Part shown: positions 32,668 to 36,513 of the stretch, piece after piece
How positions within the stretch are numbered: position 1 is the first letter of the stretch
Layout: the number at the start of each line of letters is the position of its first letter
Assembly: GCA_019118365.1 (NCBI GenBank)
Contig: DWZA01000033.1
Location: 1 to 36,513, forward strand
Direction: 5' to 3'
Source: Candidatus Lachnoclostridium stercoravium
GTDB lineage: Bacteria; Bacillota; Clostridia; Lachnospirales; Lachnospiraceae
Length of the DNA stretch: 36,513 nucleotides
The notes under the pieces: model-generated
Told to the model about the DNA's origin: nothing
The model's input: the letters and a program-made list of their open reading frames with translations, nothing else
The model's database searches: none
Position numbers and translations under genes: made by a program

Positions 32668-32884
32668 GTAGGCACAAAGCGGTGCAGAAAGAGGTAAAGA
32701 AAAATCGGTGTATGCTTGCATACAAACAGATTTTTCTTTGGCTTTTTCTATAGGGCGAGAGCCCGTGAGCGAGCAAACGATAGTTTGCGAGCCGGCGCCG
32801 CTGTATCACAGAGCGAAGCCTGTGACCGGGCAGCCGCAGTTTGCGAGCCAGCACCGCCATACAATAAACATAGGAGTGAAGATC
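32668..32884 (+). promoter_or_regulatory. Structured gltX leader with internal direct repeat
   Basis: The leader contains a hairpin AAAAATC/GATTTTT with inner GTATGC/GCATAC (32700-32735), followed by a T-rich stretch. Next come GCAAAC-GATA-GTTTGC (32773-32788) and TCACAG/CTGTGA (32806-32825). A 20-base sequence AGTTTGCGAGCCGGCGCCGC (32782-32801) recurs at 32838-32857 with two changes. A frame in this stretch is open and in phase with gltX, but it has no ribosome site. No T-box was recognised. Confidence 0.5.
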
Positions 32885-34333
32885 ATGAAAGTTAGAACAA
32901 GGTATGCACCAAGCCCTACCGGCAGGATGCATGTGGGAAATTTAAGGACAGCGTTATATGCGTATCTGATCGCAAAGCATGAAGGAGGAGATTTCATCCT
33001 CCGCATCGAGGACACAGATCAGGAGCGTTATGTAGAGGGCGCTGTAGATATTATATACAGAACATTGGAAGACACCGGCTTAAAGCATGACGAGGGCCCG
33101 GACAAGGACGGCGGCGTAGGCCCTTATGTACAGAGCGAACGCCAGGCGGCAGGGATCTATCTGGAGTATGCGAAGAAGCTGATCGAAAAGGGAGAAGCCT
33201 ATTACTGCTTCTGCACTCCGGAACGTCTGGAGAGCCTGCGGAAAACAGTAAACGGCGAAGAGATCATGGTCTATGACAAGCATTGTCTCCATCTCTCAAA
33301 AGAAGAAGTAGAAGCCAACTTAAAGGCCGGGATCCCTTACGTGATCCGTCAGAACAACCCTACCGAAGGAACGACCACGTTCCACGACGAGATCTATGGG
33401 GATATTACGGTAGATAACTCCGAACTGGACGATATGGTCCTGATCAAATCCGACGGTTATCCCACCTACAACTTCGCCAATGTGGTAGACGATCATCTGA
33501 TGGGCATCACCCATGTGGTAAGGGGCAACGAATATCTGTCGTCCTCTCCCAAATATAACCGCCTTTACGAAGCCTTTGGCTGGGAAGTGCCGGTTTACGT
33601 ACACTGCCCGCTGATCACCAATGAAGAGCATAAGAAGCTGTCTAAGAGAAGCGGCCATTCTTCCTACGAAGATCTGATCGAGCAGGGTTTCCTTTCCGAG
33701 GCAGTTGTGAATTACGTCGCCCTTCTGGGATGGTCCCCGGAAGACAACCGGGAGATCTTTTCTCTGGAAGAGATGGTAAAAGAATTTGATTATCACAGAA
33801 TGAGCAAATCCCCGGCTGTATTTGACATGACGAAGCTGAAATGGATGAACGGGGAATATATGAAAGCTATGGATTTCGACCGGTTCTACGAGATGGCCGA
33901 GCCTTATATCAGGAAAGTGATCACCAGGGATCTGGATCTGAAGAAGATCGCCGCTATGGTAAAGACCAGGATCGAGATCTTCCCGGATATCGAGGGACAT
34001 ATCGACTTCTTCCAGGAACTGCCGGAATATGACAAGTCCATGTACGCTCATAAGAAGATGAAGACAACAGAGGAAAATTCTCTGGTTACTTTAAAAGAAA
34101 CTCTGCCTCTTCTGGAAGCCCAGGAGGATTACAGCAACGACGCCCTTTACGAGACTCTGTCAAAATATGTGGCGGAAAAAGGCGTTAAGACCGGTTTTGT
34201 TATGTGGCCGCTGCGCACCGCCCTTTCCGGAAAACAGATGACTCCGGCAGGTGCTACCGAGATCATGGAAGTGCTGGGCAAGGAAGAGTCCCTAAACAGG
34301 ATCCGCAAAGGGATCGCCATGCTGGAAGCATAA
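32885..34333 (+). CDS. gltX: Glutamyl-tRNA synthetase
   Basis: The 482-aa class I synthetase has the HIGH-type signature [19 protein letters not shown] (residues 4-22), [13 protein letters not shown], and the KMSKS-type loop KKLSKRSG. The length is normal for bacterial GluRS. It charges tRNA-Glu and in many Firmicutes also tRNA-Gln for later amidation; which applies here is not visible. GGAGTGA before ATG 32885 fixes the start; the frame is open for another 177 bases upstream through the structured leader. The following helicase gene starts five bases after its stop. Confidence 0.96.
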   Translation: MKVRTRYAPSPTGRMHVGNLRTALYAYLIAKHEGGDFILRIEDTDQERYVEGAVDIIYRTLEDTGLKHDEGPDKDGGVGPYVQSERQAAGIYLEYAKKLIEKGEAYYCFCTPERLESLRKTVNGEEIMVYDKHCLHLSKEEVEANLKAGIPYVIRQNNPTEGTTTFHDEIYGDITVDNSELDDMVLIKSDGYPTYNFANVVDDHLMGITHVVRGNEYLSSSPKYNRLYEAFGWEVPVYVHCPLITNEEHKKLSKRSGHSSYEDLIEQGFLSEAVVNYVALLGWSPEDNREIFSLEEMVKEFDYHRMSKSPAVFDMTKLKWMNGEYMKAMDFDRFYEMAEPYIRKVITRDLDLKKIAAMVKTRIEIFPDIEGHIDFFQELPEYDKSMYAHKKMKTTEENSLVTLKETLPLLEAQEDYSNDALYETLSKYVAEKGVKTGFVMWPLRTALSGKQMTPAGATEIMEVLGKEESLNRIRKGIAMLEA

Positions 34334-34338
34334 AGCCT

Positions 34339-36336
34339 ATGGCGTTTAACGAAGCACAGAAAGCGGCCGTCATGCATAAAGACGGACCGATGATGGTTCT
34401 GGCAGGTCCGGGATCGGGGAAGACGACAGTCATCACCTACCGGATCCGCCAGCTGATCCGGGAATATGGCGTAGATCCCGGCAATATCCTGGTGATCACA
34501 TTCACCAGGGCAGCGGCCAGAGAGATGAAAGCCAGGTTTGACCGGCTCACCGAAGGCAGCTTTTTTCCCGTCTCTTTCGGCACATTCCACAGCATTTTCT
34601 TCCGCATTTTGAAATACGCTTATCACTATGAAGCGGGAGATATCATCCGGGAAGAAGAGCGGATCCAGTTTATAAAAGACATGATCCGGCGCCTGGAGCT
34701 GGACGTGGAGGACGAGGCAGAATTCATTTCTTCCGTATTAGGGGAGATCGGCACAGTCAAAGGCGGCATGATCGACCTGAAATACTATTATTCTAAAAAC
34801 TGTTCCGAAGAGATTTTCAAAAAACTGTATGAAGGCTATGAGGATTCCCTGCGCAGGGCCAGAAAAATCGATTTTGACGACATGCTGGCCATGTGCTGGG
34901 AATTGTTTACCCAGAGAAAGGATATCCTTTCCGCTTGGCAGAAGAAATACAAATACATTCTCATTGATGAGTTTCAGGACATCAACCGCGTCCAGTACGA
35001 GGTGATCCGGATGATGGCGCTGCCGGAAAACAATCTCTTTATCGTAGGAGACGACGACCAGTCCATTTACCGGTTCCGGGGTGCCAAGCCGGAGATCATG
35101 CTGGGCTTTGAAAAAGACTATCCGGACGCTGAGAGAGTGCTTTTAAATATCAATTACCGGTCTACAAAACATATCGTTGAAGCGGCTTCCAGGCTGATCG
35201 GCTGCAATAAAGAGCGTTTTAAAAAAGAGATCCTTTCTCAGAAGGGGGAGGGAAAGCCGGTCATCACAAAGATCTGGAAAGATCCAAAGGAAGAAACCAT
35301 CGGGATCATCAAAGATATCCACGATTACGTCCAGGCGGGCTGCAGCCTCTCAGACCTGGCTGTCCTCTACCGCACCAACCTGGAACCAAGGCTTCTGGTA
35401 GAACGGCTGATGGAATATAATATACCATTTACCATGCGGGATTCCCTTCCCAATCTTTACGAGCACTGGATCTCCAGAAATATCATTTCCTATATCCAGG
35501 TAGCCCTGGGAAATAGGGAGAGGCAGAAGGTGCTGGAGATCATCAACCGTCCCAAGCGGTACGTGAGCCGGGACGCTCTGGAAGATCCGGTGGTTTCCTG
35601 GGAAAAAGTCAAATCCTTTTACCAGGATAAAGGATGGATGGTAGAACGGATCGAACAGCTGGAATACGATCTGCAGATGATCGCCGGGATGAGTCCTGTA
35701 GCCGCAGTCAATTACATACGAAAAGGAGCGGGCTACGACGAATACCTGAAGGAATACGCTCAGTTTCGCAGAATGAAGCCGGAAGAACTGATCGAGCTTG
35801 CCGACCAGCTTCAGGAAAGCGCATCCGGATATAAGACTTTCGACGCCTGGTTCGCCCATATGGAAGAGTATAAAGAGCAGCTTCAGATTCAGGCCGCCTC
35901 AAGAGACAGGGACAGGAGCCAGGAAGAGGCGGTTTCCCTCATGACCATGCACAGTTCCAAAGGCCTGGAATTTAAAGTAGTCTTTATCCTGGACGCCAAC
36001 GAAGGCATCACGCCTCACAGAAAGGCAGTTTTGGATGCAGATCTGGAGGAAGAAAGGCGGCTCTTTTATGTGGCGATGACAAGGGCAAAGGCGCGCCTCC
36101 ACGTCTACGGCGTGACGGAGCGGTATGGAAAAAAACAGGATATTTCCCGGTTTATCATGGAGTACGACCAGGGAGAACATTCAGACAGGAAAGGTGATAA
36201 AAACGATGGAAAAAGGGCTGATCCACATTTACTGCGGAAACGGAAAGGGCAAGACGACCGCAGCTCTGGGGCTGGCCGTCCGGGCGGCGGGACGGGGAAA
36301 AAAGGTGCTGATCGTCCGCTTCCTAAAAAACGATGA
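34339..36336 (+). CDS. UvrD/PcrA-like superfamily 1 ATP-dependent helicase
   Basis: The 665-aa protein carries all SF1A motifs: Walker A LAGPGSGKTTVITYRI (residues 21-36), ITFTRAAAREMK, LIDEFQDINR, VGDDDQSIYRFRGA, LNINYRST, LMTMHSSKGLEFKVVF and RRLFYVAMTRAKARLHV. It likely unwinds DNA in repair or replication restart. It is a little shorter than typical PcrA (about 720-750 aa). It begins five bases after gltX, so is coupled to it. The last ~43 codons overlap the next gene out of frame, an unusually long overlap; the C-terminal tail (from about DRKGDKNDGK on) is basic and looks unlike the rest. A lost stop codon or frameshift near 36190 is possible. Confidence 0.9.
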   Translation: MAFNEAQKAAVMHKDGPMMVLAGPGSGKTTVITYRIRQLIREYGVDPGNILVITFTRAAAREMKARFDRLTEGSFFPVSFGTFHSIFFRILKYAYHYEAGDIIREEERIQFIKDMIRRLELDVEDEAEFISSVLGEIGTVKGGMIDLKYYYSKNCSEEIFKKLYEGYEDSLRRARKIDFDDMLAMCWELFTQRKDILSAWQKKYKYILIDEFQDINRVQYEVIRMMALPENNLFIVGDDDQSIYRFRGAKPEIMLGFEKDYPDAERVLLNINYRSTKHIVEAASRLIGCNKERFKKEILSQKGEGKPVITKIWKDPKEETIGIIKDIHDYVQAGCSLSDLAVLYRTNLEPRLLVERLMEYNIPFTMRDSLPNLYEHWISRNIISYIQVALGNRERQKVLEIINRPKRYVSRDALEDPVVSWEKVKSFYQDKGWMVERIEQLEYDLQMIAGMSPVAAVNYIRKGAGYDEYLKEYAQFRRMKPEELIELADQLQESASGYKTFDAWFAHMEEYKEQLQIQAASRDRDRSQEEAVSLMTMHSSKGLEFKVVFILDANEGITPHRKAVLDADLEEERRLFYVAMTRAKARLHVYGVTERYGKKQDISRFIMEYDQGEHSDRKGDKNDGKRADPHLLRKRKGQDDRSSGAGRPGGGTGKKGADRPLPKKR

Positions 36337-36513
36337 TTCCGGGGAGGTGCCGGTATTGAAAAACATACCGGGGATCACTCTCATCCCATGTGAGAAAACT
36401 TTTGGCTTTGTATTTCAGATGAATGAAGAAGAAAAGAAAGAAGCCGCCCTCTGGTACCAGTCGCTTTTAGAAAGGGCGCTGGATCAGGCGGTATCAGGAA
36501 ACTACGACCTCCT
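36206..36513 (+). CDS. Cob(I)alamin adenosyltransferase, BtuR/CobO type (3'-truncated by window edge)
   Basis: The first 102 codons are present. MEKGLIHIYCGNGKGKTTAALGLAVRAAGRGKKV is the N-terminus of BtuR/CobO, with the P-loop GNGKGKTT; RFLKNDDSGEVPVL follows. This enzyme transfers an adenosyl group from ATP to cob(I)alamin or corrinoids. AGGAAAGGTG at 36187-36196 precedes ATG 36206, and TGATAA in the same frame sits just before it. The gene overlaps the helicase frame by 131 bases. The family is common in anaerobes, some of which use it outside full cobalamin synthesis. Confidence 0.88.
   Translation, partial: MEKGLIHIYCGNGKGKTTAALGLAVRAAGRGKKVLIVRFLKNDDSGEVPVLKNIPGITLIPCEKTFGFVFQMNEEEKKEAALWYQSLLERALDQAVSGNYDL

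Noticed and set aside
32708..32884. N-terminal extension of GltX by 59 residues
   Set aside because: No ribosome site at 32708, the extension covers the folded leader with direct repeats, and GluRS proteins start close to the [13 protein letters not shown] motif.

Overview
The window looks like chromosomal DNA of a Clostridia member, most likely a Lachnospiraceae gut anaerobe. The basis is moderate GC, AGGAGG-type ribosome sites, TTGACA/TATAAT promoters with 17-bp spacers, Glu-rich lipoprotein linkers, a GH25 lysozyme with choline-binding-type repeats, a phosphoketolase and an EFR1-type flavodoxin/ferredoxin. I cannot name a genus. No phage, CRISPR array, tRNA, rRNA or complete insertion sequence is visible.

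Layout. 1-2183: the 3' part of a TRSP-type phosphoribosyltransferase and a StiP/PELOTA protein, the two-gene core of the biosynthetic module linked to tellurium-resistance (Ter) genes. 2217-4567: an acidic lipoprotein with an Ada-like Cys domain, a convergent thrH-like HAD gene and a divergent TetR regulator. 4626-6747: a DUF3298-type lipoprotein and a tiny secreted Cys/His-rich protein. 6963-9734: a flavodoxin/ferredoxin protein (minus strand, TTG start), a small membrane coiled-coil protein and a PAS-GGDEF-PAS diguanylate cyclase. 10044-14522: a GH25 lysozyme and the phosphoketolase xfp.

14716-23299 is the metabolic centrepiece. One strong promoter and a leader ending in an intrinsic terminator precede a five-gene nickel/peptide-type ABC importer (nikABCDE-like), followed by larB, larC and larE. 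Together these would import nickel and build the nickel-pincer nucleotide (NPN) cofactor of LarA-family racemases and epimerases. LarC is a single ORF carrying a 73-residue internal segment with 39 histidines. No larA lies in the window.

23364-26175: rpsO and pnp, each with a structured leader. 26326-32296: a probable operon of a secreted M14 peptidase, an ABC ATPase, a zinc-ribbon membrane protein and two ABC-2 permeases. 32455-36513: a palindromic repeat cluster, a structured leader, gltX, a UvrD/PcrA-like helicase and the 5' end of a BtuR/CobO adenosyltransferase.

The most unusual feature is a family of small dispersed elements in the spacers. Each carries an inverted motif of the type AACNGTTCAG...CTGAACNGTT, often around an internal hairpin. 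At least ten sites occur (around 2825, 6902, 6951, 7796, 9743, 14536, 14819, 20214, 23811, 26095 and 30029), and some share longer sequence. They look like non-autonomous palindromic (REP/MITE-like) or RNA-structured repeats. One overlaps the 3' end of a coding region and one lies inside the nik-lar leader.
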